Positions 17,096-25,863 of a stretch of DNA of 64,000 nucleotides are shown here, in pieces (positions within the stretch are counted from its first letter, which is position 1; every line of letters begins with the position of its first letter). A program made the translations under genes and the position numbers. Source of the stretch: Streptomyces yangpuensis (lineage in GTDB: Bacteria; Actinomycetota; Actinomycetes; Streptomycetales; Streptomycetaceae); the NCBI RefSeq assembly GCF_001005295.1, contig NZ_LBMK01000008.1, positions 1 to 64,000 of the forward strand. Reading direction: 5' to 3'. The notes beneath the pieces are model-generated. The model saw only the letters and a program-made list of their open reading frames with translations. It ran no database searches and was not told the DNA's origin.

Positions 17096-18034
17096 ATGAC
17101 GCTCCTGAGCGACCAGGCAGACGCCGTCCGGGCCCTCGTGGAGTCCGCCGATCCCGGGGCGGTGTGGGCCGTCGGCGGACCGGACGGCCCGTACGCCGGT
17201 TCGGACGGCGCCGACGACATCCTCGACGTCGGCGGCCTCACCACCGTCCTCGCCCTCTGGCCGGCGGTCGGGACCCTCGTCGACGAGGGCGCGCTGAGCC
17301 TGCACACCCCCCTGGCCGCGTACGGGGACGAGGCCGCGGCGGGCACCCCCGCCGGGACCACGCCCCACCAGCTCCTCACGCAGCCCGGTGGCACCGCCGC
17401 CCTCACCCGCCTCGTCGAACACCTCTCCGGCAGCACCCTCGCCGACCTCGCGGCCGTACGCGTCTGGGCCCCGCTGGGCATGACCCGCACCCGCCTCGCC
17501 GACGGCACCCTCCGCGCGCCGCTCGCCGACCTCGTCCTCTTTCTGCGGAACCTCTTGCACCCGAGCGCACCGAGCGACCCCAGTAGTTTTGGTGGCCCCG
17601 GTGGCCCCGGTGGCCCCGGTGGCCCCGGTGGCCCCGGTGGCCCCGGTGGCCCCGGTGGCCCCGGTGGCCCCGGTGGCCCCGGTGGCCCCGGTGGCCCCGG
17701 TGGTCCGGCCGACCCGCATGCTCCCGCCGATCGCGGCGACGCGTTCCGCCCCGCACGCCTCACCCACGCCTGGACGGCCGAGTCCCTCCGCATCCGCACG
17801 GGCGAACTCACCCCCGCCCGCGGGCTCCTCTGGCACCCCGCGCCCCACGGCGTCTGGACGCACCACGCCCCGGCCGACCCGGGCCCCGCCGTCTGGATCT
17901 CCCCGCGCCACCACCGCTGGGCCGTCCTCCTCCCCGCCGTCCGCAGCCCGCTGCGCACCACCTTCCGCGAGGCCGTCTTCACCCCGGACGCATCCGCGCG
18001 GAGCAGCCGGCCGGACGGGATCCCCCGGGCGTAG
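17096..18034 (+). CDS. Serine hydrolase (class C beta-lactamase-like) homologue lacking its catalytic pair
   Basis: A 312-residue protein. 'VLALWPAVGTLVDEGALSL' and 'WAPLGMTRTRLADG' align with penicillin-binding-protein-like serine hydrolases, but the SxxK position reads Gly47-Leu-Thr-Thr50, and the C-terminal H/KTG box is also not recognisable ('GVWTHHAPAD'). No Tyr-x-Asn is seen. It is therefore likely a pseudoenzyme, perhaps a binding or sensory protein. No signal peptide is present. Residues 166-204 are thirteen Gly-Gly-Pro units encoded by a DNA minisatellite. The start lacks a ribosome site, but TAGCGT (17082-17087) lies eight bases upstream, consistent with a leaderless mRNA. Confidence 0.7.
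   Translation: MTLLSDQADAVRALVESADPGAVWAVGGPDGPYAGSDGADDILDVGGLTTVLALWPAVGTLVDEGALSLHTPLAAYGDEAAAGTPAGTTPHQLLTQPGGTAALTRLVEHLSGSTLADLAAVRVWAPLGMTRTRLADGTLRAPLADLVLFLRNLLHPSAPSDPSSFGGPGGPGGPGGPGGPGGPGGPGGPGGPGGPGGPGGPGGPADPHAPADRGDAFRPARLTHAWTAESLRIRTGELTPARGLLWHPAPHGVWTHHAPADPGPAVWISPRHHRWAVLLPAVRSPLRTTFREAVFTPDASARSSRPDGIPRA
17591..17707 (+). repeat. 9-bp minisatellite encoding (Gly-Gly-Pro)13
   Basis: Twelve perfect copies of GGTGGCCCC followed by one variant GGTGGTCCG, 117 bp in all, in frame within the serine-hydrolase-like gene. The unit is a multiple of three, so copy-number change would lengthen or shorten the protein without a frameshift. The encoded segment is collagen-like in glycine spacing but uses Gly-Gly-Pro. 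Confidence 0.95.
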
Positions 18035-18122
18035 CGCTCGGAGCGCGCACTCCGCGGGCGGGACGTACGGTGATGCCGATGTCACCGGCCGTTGTCGTCG
18101 TTCCCGTCGCGGAGGTACACGG

Positions 18123-19745
18123 ATGCGTACGGTCCAAGGGGCCGCCCTCGACGGGCTCAGGGCCCGGGTACGGGCCCTCGCGGAACGGACCGGACTGCCG
18201 GTGCGGTCCACGCGGGGCGAACCGCGGACGTATGGCGGACCGGCCGTCCGGCCACGTCCCACGGAGCTACCGGTCCGGACACCCCCTGGCGGAGCGCCAC
18301 TCGCGGACCCCGGCCCGGCCGCGCCGCCGCGCACGGACACCCCCGCCCGGCGGACATCCGTGACCACCCCGCTCCGACGCCGGCCGGCCGTGCCCGCCCG
18401 GACCGCCGTCCTCATGGCGCCCGCCGTGTCCCCCACGGCCGCGACCACCGTGTTCGCCGCCCTCGGCGCCCTGCTCTCCGGCACCGGACGGCCACGCACC
18501 CTCCGCCGGCGGTCCGACGAGGTGCGCGCCTCCGCCGCCGCCCTGCGCGCCCTGCGCGCACGCCACGGGGAGGCGCCCGCACTCGTACGCACCCGGTCAG
18601 GGAAGACACTGCTCGTCCTCCTCGACCCGCGGGACCTGCGCCGCTTCTACGCCGAACCCGTCACCGTCCTCGCGGCCGACCCGCCGCGCAAGTGCCGGGG
18701 CCTGAGCATGTACGAGCCCGACCCCGACGGGGACAGCACCGGCTGCGCCCGCGGTGAACAGCGCGCCGAGCGGCGGCGGATGAGCGCCGACGTGCTGGCC
18801 CCGGGACAGCCCGTGCACCCCGCGGCCGGGCCGATGCTCACGGTCGTGTCCGACGAGGCCCGGTACCTGAGCGCCGCCGGGACCCTCGAACTCGCCCGCG
18901 CCCGGTACGCCGTGAGCCGGGCCGCCCGCCGGATCGTGCTCGGCGACCCGGCCGCCGAGGACGACGAACTCGCCGGATGGCTCACCCAGCTGCGCGCCGA
19001 GGACAAGCGCCTGCGCGGCGGCCCGAGGCGCGCCGCGCGCTCGGTCCACGACAAGGCCCGGGCCCGCATCCGGGAGTACGTCCGCCGCGCGGGCGAGGAC
19101 ACCCTCGCCGGCCGCGCCGCCCGCCTGGCCGACGCCGCCTGCGCCGGTACCGGCGGGGCCGTCGACCCCGGCGACGAGGCCCGGCTCTGGCTGCTGGCCA
19201 TGGACGCCGTGCCCGAGACCCTGCTGCGCACCCTGCTCCTGCTCGGCGCGCACCCCTGCGAACAGGACGCCGCCGCGGCCGAAGCGGCCGCCGAGGTCGC
19301 CGCCGGTCCGGCCCGGGGCGAACTGCCCAGGCTACGGGCCTGCGTCCGGGAGTCCCTGCGCCTGTACCCGGTGGTGCCCGAACTGATCCGGGTCACCCTC
19401 GCCGAGACCGAATGGCAGGGGGTGCGCCACCCGGCCGGCACCTCGGTGCTCCTGCCCGCCGCGTTCCACCAGCGCGACCCCGAGCGGGTACCGGCCGCCC
19501 ATGTCTTCGTACCGGGCCGCTGGAAGAACCCGGGTGCCGACCAGGACATCCGGATGGCGCCCTTCAGCCACGGCGGCGGCCGCTGCCCCGGAGACCAGCT
19601 CGGACTGATGATCACCGCTGCCTTCTGCGCCGAGGTGCTGCTCGGCCATCGGATCACCGGCACCCGGCCGGTCCTGGACCCCGTGGGGCCCCTGCCCGTG
19701 ACGCTCGACCCGCACGGCGTCCGGCTCACCCTCACCCGCCGCTGA
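18123..19745 (+). CDS. Cytochrome P450, divergent, with long N-terminal extension
   Basis: A 540-residue haem protein, longer than the usual 400. ATG 18123 follows GGAGG by seven bases. The heme-binding loop FSHGGGRCPGD contains the axial Cys488, and the K-helix has E410-S-L-R413. The I-helix segment, however, reads 'LAMDAVPETLLRTLLLLG' and lacks the usual A/G-G-x-D/E-T-T oxygen-activation motif. Residues 1-95 are Arg/Pro/Thr-rich and match no domain I know. It could use hydrogen peroxide directly or act on an unusual substrate; no ferredoxin or reductase gene is adjacent. A protein of unknown function follows 100 bases downstream. Confidence 0.82.
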   Translation: MRTVQGAALDGLRARVRALAERTGLPVRSTRGEPRTYGGPAVRPRPTELPVRTPPGGAPLADPGPAAPPRTDTPARRTSVTTPLRRRPAVPARTAVLMAPAVSPTAATTVFAALGALLSGTGRPRTLRRRSDEVRASAAALRALRARHGEAPALVRTRSGKTLLVLLDPRDLRRFYAEPVTVLAADPPRKCRGLSMYEPDPDGDSTGCARGEQRAERRRMSADVLAPGQPVHPAAGPMLTVVSDEARYLSAAGTLELARARYAVSRAARRIVLGDPAAEDDELAGWLTQLRAEDKRLRGGPRRAARSVHDKARARIREYVRRAGEDTLAGRAARLADAACAGTGGAVDPGDEARLWLLAMDAVPETLLRTLLLLGAHPCEQDAAAAEAAAEVAAGPARGELPRLRACVRESLRLYPVVPELIRVTLAETEWQGVRHPAGTSVLLPAAFHQRDPERVPAAHVFVPGRWKNPGADQDIRMAPFSHGGGRCPGDQLGLMITAAFCAEVLLGHRITGTRPVLDPVGPLPVTLDPHGVRLTLTRR

Positions 19746-19844
19746 CTGCCGGCCGTCACGCAGGCGCCACCCGTCGTACCCGCCCCACCCGTTCCGTCCT
19801 GCTCCCTACGCCTTCAGATCCCTGCCGAAACCCACGAGGAACCC

Positions 19845-20807
19845 ATGTCCGACGCCGCGACCTCCGCGTCCACCGCCCCGGACGCCGACCAGCTCGACGC
19901 CCCGTGCCGCGCACTTGCCGAGGCCGCCGACGCGGTCGGCGAGGCCGCCCGCTACGCCTCCGGCCTGGCCTTCGGCGCCCGCCTGCCCGCGGCGGCGCTC
20001 GCCCGGGCCGGCCGCAGCAGACGCGGCTGGCGCACGCTGCTGCGCACCCTCACCGACCCGGCGGGCCTCGGATGGGCCGCGCGCGGGCGGGGCGCGGCCC
20101 GTGCAGGCCGGTTCGCCGGGGTACTGGCCGGCCGGGAGAGCCTCGCCATCAGCATCGCCGTCTGCGGCCTGAAGGCCCGGATCCGGGCCGCGAGCGCCTG
20201 CCGTCCCGAACTCCTGGAGGACCCGGGCTCCGCGGCGGTGCTGCGGGCCGCCGAGGCCGGCCGCCAGGCCGAGGCCGTCCGGCTGTTCCGCGACATCGTG
20301 CGCGAGCGGGGCAACGAGCACGCCTTCTCCCTGCTGGCGCCGTCGTTCGCCGACATCCTCGCCTGGAACGCCCTGACCGACGCGAACCCCTTCAACGACC
20401 ACGCCGGCTGGCAGGTCGCCACCGGCCGGGCCGAGACGGCGCCACCGCTCCTCGGCCTCGGCGCCGCCCTGCGGGCCTTCTGCGACCGCGGCCCCGGTCT
20501 GCCCGTACGGCCCCCGGCGGGGCCGGTACCCGACCGCGGTCCCGTCCGGCGGCGTGCCGCGGCCGGACCGCCCCAGCGGCCCCGTCCGCTCCGGCCGGCG
20601 CCGTGGCCCGCGGGCGGGAACCTGCGCGACCACGCCGCCGCGCTGCGCTCGCACGCGGTCCGGCTGCGCGGGGCCGCGGCCTGGTCGCCGGGGTGGCAGG
20701 GCCGGGAGACCGCGGCCCTGCGCGCCGAGGTCGAGAACCTCGCAGCCCGCTGCGCGACGGCGGCGGGCGGCCTCGCCCTCGCCGCCGCCCAACTCCAGGA
20801 CCCGTGA
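19845..20807 (+). CDS. Hypothetical alpha-helical protein
   Basis: A 320-residue protein of no family I recognise. It starts at ATG 19845 after GAGGA (19836-19840). The composition is Ala/Arg-rich and predicted mostly helical. Residues 225-265 form a Pro/Arg-rich linker, and the last 60 residues look like a helical hairpin around a Trp ('AAAWSPGWQGRETAALRAEV'), loosely reminiscent of WXG100-like proteins. There is no signal peptide or clear membrane helix. It lies 100 bases downstream of the P450 on the same strand and may be co-transcribed with it. Confidence 0.7.
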   Translation: MSDAATSASTAPDADQLDAPCRALAEAADAVGEAARYASGLAFGARLPAAALARAGRSRRGWRTLLRTLTDPAGLGWAARGRGAARAGRFAGVLAGRESLAISIAVCGLKARIRAASACRPELLEDPGSAAVLRAAEAGRQAEAVRLFRDIVRERGNEHAFSLLAPSFADILAWNALTDANPFNDHAGWQVATGRAETAPPLLGLGAALRAFCDRGPGLPVRPPAGPVPDRGPVRRRAAAGPPQRPRPLRPAPWPAGGNLRDHAAALRSHAVRLRGAAAWSPGWQGRETAALRAEVENLAARCATAAGGLALAAAQLQDP

Positions 20808-20961
20808 CGGCTGCGGGACCGCGGCCGGCCCCGGCCTCGGGCGCCGTGCGGCCGGCTGCGCAATGGATCACCGGCAAGCCGCTTCGGCATAATGACCGCG
20901 AACGGCAGAAGCACTGGAGACGCCGGGGCACATGGTGGTCCGGCAGGAGAGGGAGCCCCCG

Positions 20962-21309
20962 ATGGACGTGCAGCACTTCGAGCGGATCACCGCTTTCATC
21001 GAGGCGCGGCTCACCCCGCTGTTCGACGAGGCGACGGGCAGCGAGCACGGCTTCGCGATGGACGACACCTCCCGTGCGCTGCGCGCACTGCGCAACTCCG
21101 TCCTGGAGGCCTCGGCCGTCAAGGGCCTCATCGAGAAGCGGGAATCCTCCGAACCGGCCACGCGCCGCGTCATCGACCAGTCCGTGGAGCACAACTGGGA
21201 CGTGCTGCGCGGCATCGCCCGCCAGTGGGAGGATCACGCCGACTTCCGCCACGAGTTCAAGCACCACGCCTGGGAGCTCGACCACCACCACGCCGCGGCG
21301 GAGGTCTGA
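20962..21309 (+). CDS. DUF6221-like small protein
   Basis: A 115-residue acidic protein. ATG 20962 is preceded by GGGAG six bases upstream; an earlier in-frame GTG/ATG would add ten residues without a ribosome site. The arrangement of an N-terminal helix ('FERITAFIEARL'), a central 'SRALRALRNSVLEASAV' and a C-terminal 'ARQWEDHADFRHEFKHHAW' resembles DUF6221 proteins, which Streptomyces carries in many copies. The His-rich tail (DHHHAAAEV) might bind metal. Function unknown; it faces the VOC gene tail to tail. Confidence 0.6.
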   Translation: MDVQHFERITAFIEARLTPLFDEATGSEHGFAMDDTSRALRALRNSVLEASAVKGLIEKRESSEPATRRVIDQSVEHNWDVLRGIARQWEDHADFRHEFKHHAWELDHHHAAAEV

Positions 21310-21350
21310 GCCCCACGGCCTGACCGCAGCCGCGCCGCCGGCCGGCGCTC

Positions 21351-21728
21351 CTACTCCGCCGGCTTGCGCGGCGTGGTCTGCTGGACCGCCCAGCCGTTGC
21401 CGTCCGGGTCCGAGAAGTAGACGAAGGAGCCCCACGGCAGGTCCTGGACCTCCGTCACCTCGACCCCCCGGCCGCGCAGGTCCTCGTACGCCTCCTCGAT
21501 GTCGGTCACGACGACCTGCATGTTGTCGAGGGATCCCGGGGTCATCCGGGTGAGACCCCGGCCGATCGCGATCGAGCAGGCCGACCCCGGCGGGGTCAGC
21601 TGCACGAAGCGGATGTCCTCGCTGACGGTGACGTCGTGGTCGGCGTTGAAGCCGATCTTCTCGTAGAAGGCCTTGGCCCGGTCGACATCGGTGACGGGGA
21701 CGGCGACGAGTTCCAGTTTGATGTCCAT
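21351..21728 (-). CDS. VOC/glyoxalase-like protein
   Basis: A 125-residue protein with the two beta-alpha-beta-beta-beta modules of the vicinal-oxygen-chelate fold ('VPVTDVDRAKAFYEKIGF' at the N-terminus, 'DPDGNGWAVQQ' at the C-terminus). Such proteins act as lyases, dioxygenases or drug-binding resistance proteins. The start ATG 21728 lies seven bases beyond the TGA of the ABC exporter gene, so the two are probably one transcript and translation is likely coupled. This context favours a role in tolerance to whatever the exporter handles, but that is inference. Confidence 0.85.
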   Translation of the reverse strand: MDIKLELVAVPVTDVDRAKAFYEKIGFNADHDVTVSEDIRFVQLTPPGSACSIAIGRGLTRMTPGSLDNMQVVVTDIEEAYEDLRGRGVEVTEVQDLPWGSFVYFSDPDGNGWAVQQTTPRKPAE

Positions 21729-21735
21729 CACAGCA

Positions 21736-23649
21736 TCATGCGCCCCGCACCGGTGCCACGCCGTCGGATTCCGCGTCGGCGGGCGTGTCCGCCGGGGCGA
21801 ACTGCGTACGGTACAGCTCCTCGTAGCGGCCGCCCGCCGCAAGCAGAGCGGTGTGCGTGCCCCGTTCCACGATCCGGCCGTCCTCGACGACCAGGATCAG
21901 GTCGGCCGCCTGCACCGTCGACAGCCGGTGCGCGATCACCACCGCCGTCCGGCCCGCCAGCGCCTCGCCCAGGGCCTCCTGCACCGCCGCCTCCGACGTC
22001 GAGTCCAGGTGCGCGGTGGCCTCGTCGAGGACCACGACCCGCTGCCGGGCCAGCAGCAGCCGGGCGATCGTCAGCCGCTGCCGTTCACCGCCCGACAGCC
22101 GGTAGCCGCGCTCCCCGACCACCGTGTCCAGACCGTCCGGCAGCGAGGCGACCAGGCCGTCCAGCCGGGACCGGCGCAGGGCCTCCCAGATCTCCTCCTC
22201 GGCGGCCTCCGGCCGGGCCAGCAGCAGGTTGGCCCGGACCGACTCGTGGAAGAGGTGTCCGTCCTGCGTGACCATGCCGAGCGTCTCGCGGATCGAGTCG
22301 GCCGTCAGGTCCCGTACGTCGATCCCGCCGAGCCGGACCGTGCCCGCGTCGGCGTCGTACAGCCGCGGCAGCAGCTGCGCGATGGTCGACTTGCCTGCGC
22401 CGGACGAGCCCACCAGGGCGATCATCTGCCCCGGTTCGGCGCGGAACGACACCTCGTGCAGGACCTGTGTACCGCCCCGGGCGTCGAGCGCCGCGACCTC
22501 CTCCAGGGAGGCGAGCGAGACCTTGTCGGCGGCCGGGTAGCCGAAGGACACCCGGTCGAACTCCACGGTCACCGGCCCCTCCGGCACCCGGCGGGCGTCC
22601 GGCTTCTGCGCGATGAGGGGCTTCAGGTCGAGGATCTCGAAGACCCGCTCGAAGCTCACCAGCGCGCTCATCACCTCGACGCGGGCACCGGCGAGCGCGG
22701 TCAGCGGGGCGTACAGCCGGGTCAGGAGCAGGGCGAGGGCGACGACGGAACCGGCGTCCAGGGTCCCGCGCAGCGCGTAGTACCCGCCGAGGCCGTAGAC
22801 CAGCGCGAGGGCCAGCGCCGAGACCAGGGTGAGGGCCGTGATGAAGGCCGACTGGGCCATCGCCGTACGGATGCCGATGTCCCGCACCCGCGCCGCCCGG
22901 ACCGCGAACTCCGCGGACTCCTCCGCGGGCCGCCCGAACAGCTTGACCAGCGTCGCGCCGGGCGCCGAGAACCGCTCCGTCATCTGCGTGCCCATCGCGG
23001 CGTTCAGCGCCGAGGCCTCCCGCTGCATCGCCGCCATCCGCGCACCCATCCGGCGGGCGGGCAGCACGAACACGGGCAGCAGCACCAGCGCCAGCAGCGT
23101 GATCTGCCAGGAGATGCTCAGCATCACGGTGAGGGTCAGCAGCAGCGTCACGGTGTTCGCGACCACTCCCGACAGGGTGTTGGCGAAGGCCCGCTGTGCG
23201 CCGATGACGTCGTTGTTGAGGCGGCTGACGAGGGCGCCGGTCCGGGTCCGGGTGAAGAAGGCGACCGGCATCCGCTGCACGTGGTCGAAGACCGCCGTCC
23301 GCAGATCCAGGATCAGCCCCTCGCCGAGGGTGGCGGAGAGCCGGCGGGCCAGCAGCCCGAGCCCGGCCTCCGCGAGCGCGATCAGCGCGATCAGCAGGGC
23401 GAGCCGGGTCACCACGCCGCCGTCCCCGCCGTCCACGATGGCGGTGACGACCCGGCTGGCGAGCACCGGCGTGGCCACCGCCAGCAGGGCGGTCACCACA
23501 CTCAGCAGCAGGAAGGAGACGAGCCCGCGGCGGTGCGGGCGGGCGAAGGCGGCCACGCGGCGAAGACCGGCCCGGGAGAGCGGGCGACGGTCCTGCTGGG
23601 CGTTGATCGCGCTGTGCAGCGATGTCCAAGCGGTGACTTCCATGTCCAT
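21736..23649 (-). CDS. ABC exporter, fused permease and ATPase
   Basis: A 637-residue half-transporter. Residues 40-335 hold six membrane helices of the type I exporter fold. The ATPase domain contains Walker A GSSGAGKS (414-421), signature LSGGE (518-522), Walker B VVVLDEA (538-544) and 'IAHRLS'. It would act as a homodimer or pair with a second half not seen here. The ATG at 23649 is chosen because a MerR-type promoter places transcription start at that codon; a GTG three codons upstream is possible. It is followed by a coupled VOC gene. The substrate is unknown; the promoter suggests induction by a drug or metal through a MerR regulator encoded elsewhere. Confidence 0.92.
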   Translation of the reverse strand: MDMEVTAWTSLHSAINAQQDRRPLSRAGLRRVAAFARPHRRGLVSFLLLSVVTALLAVATPVLASRVVTAIVDGGDGGVVTRLALLIALIALAEAGLGLLARRLSATLGEGLILDLRTAVFDHVQRMPVAFFTRTRTGALVSRLNNDVIGAQRAFANTLSGVVANTVTLLLTLTVMLSISWQITLLALVLLPVFVLPARRMGARMAAMQREASALNAAMGTQMTERFSAPGATLVKLFGRPAEESAEFAVRAARVRDIGIRTAMAQSAFITALTLVSALALALVYGLGGYYALRGTLDAGSVVALALLLTRLYAPLTALAGARVEVMSALVSFERVFEILDLKPLIAQKPDARRVPEGPVTVEFDRVSFGYPAADKVSLASLEEVAALDARGGTQVLHEVSFRAEPGQMIALVGSSGAGKSTIAQLLPRLYDADAGTVRLGGIDVRDLTADSIRETLGMVTQDGHLFHESVRANLLLARPEAAEEEIWEALRRSRLDGLVASLPDGLDTVVGERGYRLSGGERQRLTIARLLLARQRVVVLDEATAHLDSTSEAAVQEALGEALAGRTAVVIAHRLSTVQAADLILVVEDGRIVERGTHTALLAAGGRYEELYRTQFAPADTPADAESDGVAPVRGA

Positions 23650-23656
23650 GACCCGC

Positions 23657-23687
23657 ACGCTAGGACCTCGACCAAGCTTGAGGTCAA
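23657..23687 (-). promoter_or_regulatory. MerR-type promoter of the ABC exporter
   Basis: On the minus strand a -35 box TTGACC (23682-23687) and a -10 box TAGCGT (23657-23662) are separated by 19 bp, the over-long spacing typical of promoters activated by MerR-family regulators. The spacer contains an inverted repeat GACCTC-N10-GAGGTC. The -10 box ends seven bases before the ATG of the exporter, so the transcript would be leaderless. No merR gene is present in this window. Confidence 0.8.
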
Positions 23688-23784
23688 GGATTCGGCTCCG
23701 GACCCCTCGACCGGAGCAACTGCGTCCGCCGGGAGGTGACTTCGGGGCTCCTCCGATGTCGGTGCCCGGTGGCATCATCGGTCC

Positions 23785-25863
23785 ATGACGCAGGGATCCG
23801 AGTCCGTCCGGTTCACCGAGGACACCACCGATACCGTCCTGCTCCACTTCGAACGCTGGGCACGGGACACGCCCGAGGCGCCCGCCCTCATCGCCGCCCC
23901 GAAGTACCGGCTCCCGTACGGGGTGCTCGACGCCCGAGCCAACCGGCTGGCGCACCACCTGCTGGCCCGCGGCCTGCCGCCCGGCGGCCTCGTCGCCATC
24001 GGCACCACCCGCCACGACGAACGCCTCGTCGCAATCCTCGCCGTCCTCAAGGCCGGCGGGGTCTACGCCGTCGTCGACGCCGAGACGCCCCGCACCGGCC
24101 GGCAACAGCTCACCGCGCTCCGGCCCTTGGAGCCTTTCGCCCTGCTCACCCACTCGCCCCACCGGGCGGCCCTCGACACCGGGACGGGCCTGCGCACGAT
24201 CCGGACCGACGACGACGCCACCGAGATCGCCGCCCGGCCCGGCTACGCACCGGACCGCGCGGAGTCGGCGGACGGCCGCGCCACGCCGGCCGCCGGCGGG
24301 CCGGCCACCGGTGGCGCGGCCGTCCTGTTCACGGCGAGCGCTGAACCGCGCCCCGTGCCCGTCGGCCACGCCGTGCTGCACGCCGCCCACGCGGGATGGA
24401 CCGAGCTGGCCCGGCCGACCCCGCAGGACCGGCACCTCATCACCGCCCGCCCCGACGTCACCGCCTTCGCCGCCGGCTGGACCCGGGTCCTGTGCACCGG
24501 CGGCGCTCTCGTCCTGCCCCCGGACGCCTCCTGGCGCACCGAACGCTCGTACCAGGTGCGCACGGCCGTCGAGGCCCAGAAGGTCACCGTCCTGCACACC
24601 GACCCCGCCGGGATCGCCACGCTGGTGGTCGACGGCCCCCGGCCCGCCATCGCGGCGGACCGCAGGACCGGCCCCCGGCCACTGCGCTCGCTGCGGCTGG
24701 CCACCGTCACCGGCGACCGTCTCCACCTCGACGAACTGGACGCCCTGCACACCCGGTTGCGTCCCGGCGTACGGATCCTCGACGTCTACGGCCTCACCGA
24801 GACCGCCGGAGCGGGCACCTGCTTCGAACTCCCGCACCTGCCCGCACCCGTCGCCGAACCGGAACGGCTCTGCCTGCTGGGCACCCCCTTCGCCGGATGC
24901 CGAATCCAGGTGCGGGGCGGGGAGATACACCTCACCCCGCCCGGCGGCGGTGACGCGATACCCACCGGCGACCTCGGCGTGCTCCGCCCCGACGGCCTGC
25001 TGGAGTACGCGGGCCGGCTCCGGGACCGGATCTCCGTCCGGGGCGGCTCCTTCGACCCCCACTTCGTCGAGACGGCGATCCGCACCCACCCGGGCGTCGG
25101 CGGCGCCCTCGTCGCCGCGGTCGACAAGGACGGGGAGCAGCGGCTCGTCGCCTACGTGTCCCCGCCGCCCGGCGACCCGGCCTGGGACGCCTCCGCGCCG
25201 CTGCCCGAGATCCACGGCCTGCGCAACCACCTGGCCGGCACCGTCTTGAAGGAGGAGTCGCCGACCATCCTCGTCCGGCTCCGGGCCCTGCCGCGGGGGC
25301 GGGGCGGACAGGAGGACCGCTCGGCCCTGCCGCTGCCCACGCAGCCCGTCTCAGAACAGCCCGCCGTATACGGGAGCAAGTTCGCCCGCGCCGCCACCGG
25401 CGCCGGCGACCCGGACGCCGGGCGCGTCGTCGCCGCCGGCTGTCTGACCGTCGTCCTGTCCTTCCTCGCCTTCGCCCTGACCGGCGTCGTATGGCCCGGC
25501 TCCACCGATCTCTCCGCCGTGCCCGGCCCGTGGGCGGCCCTGTTCTTCCTGCTCTACCTCGCCGAATGCGTGTCCTTCGGAGCGGGCCTCGCATTCCTGT
25601 TCACCGGATACCGGCTGATGGCCCGCCGGGAACGCGGCCGGCCCCCGGCGCGTATCAGGGCCGTCCACCTCGCCGCGAGCTACCTGCTGCTCGCCTGGTG
25701 GCCGCAGGACAACGCCTACCGGCTGGCGGCCAAGCAGGACTGGCCCCTCCAGGCCCTCCTCGTCTACGCCTTCAACATCCCGCTGATGATCGCGGGCCTC
25801 ATCGTGGCCGCCCACCTGGCCCGCAAACCGGACTCACCCTTCGACTACGAGGACAGGACCTGA
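23785..25863 (+). CDS. Adenylate-forming (AMP-binding) homologue fused to four membrane helices
   Basis: A 692-residue fusion. Residues 15-515 follow the adenylation fold of NRPS A domains: 'LKAGGVYAVVDAETP', A5 VYGLTET (334-340), A7 TGD (394-396), and A8 GRLRDRISVRG (410-420). The phosphate loop A3 is degenerate (LFTASAEP, 181-188), and the A10 site, normally P-x-x-x-N-G-K-x-D-R, reads PRGRGGQEDR (503-512), so the catalytic lysine is replaced by Gln. There is no carrier domain. Residues 548-569, 583-607, 625-640 and 657-679 are hydrophobic and form a C-terminal membrane domain. It may be a degenerate or non-canonical ligase at the membrane. Its 3' end overlaps the convergent ATP-grasp gene by 19 bases. 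No ribosome site is seen. Confidence 0.8.
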   Translation: MTQGSESVRFTEDTTDTVLLHFERWARDTPEAPALIAAPKYRLPYGVLDARANRLAHHLLARGLPPGGLVAIGTTRHDERLVAILAVLKAGGVYAVVDAETPRTGRQQLTALRPLEPFALLTHSPHRAALDTGTGLRTIRTDDDATEIAARPGYAPDRAESADGRATPAAGGPATGGAAVLFTASAEPRPVPVGHAVLHAAHAGWTELARPTPQDRHLITARPDVTAFAAGWTRVLCTGGALVLPPDASWRTERSYQVRTAVEAQKVTVLHTDPAGIATLVVDGPRPAIAADRRTGPRPLRSLRLATVTGDRLHLDELDALHTRLRPGVRILDVYGLTETAGAGTCFELPHLPAPVAEPERLCLLGTPFAGCRIQVRGGEIHLTPPGGGDAIPTGDLGVLRPDGLLEYAGRLRDRISVRGGSFDPHFVETAIRTHPGVGGALVAAVDKDGEQRLVAYVSPPPGDPAWDASAPLPEIHGLRNHLAGTVLKEESPTILVRLRALPRGRGGQEDRSALPLPTQPVSEQPAVYGSKFARAATGAGDPDAGRVVAAGCLTVVLSFLAFALTGVVWPGSTDLSAVPGPWAALFFLLYLAECVSFGAGLAFLFTGYRLMARRERGRPPARIRAVHLAASYLLLAWWPQDNAYRLAAKQDWPLQALLVYAFNIPLMIAGLIVAAHLARKPDSPFDYEDRT

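Noticed and set aside
17591..17707. Possible CRISPR array
   Set aside because: The 9-bp units are contiguous, with no unique spacers.
17403..17756. A minus-strand frame rich in Gly-His-Arg repeats
   Set aside because: It is the reverse reading of the GGTGGCCCC minisatellite and has no start context.
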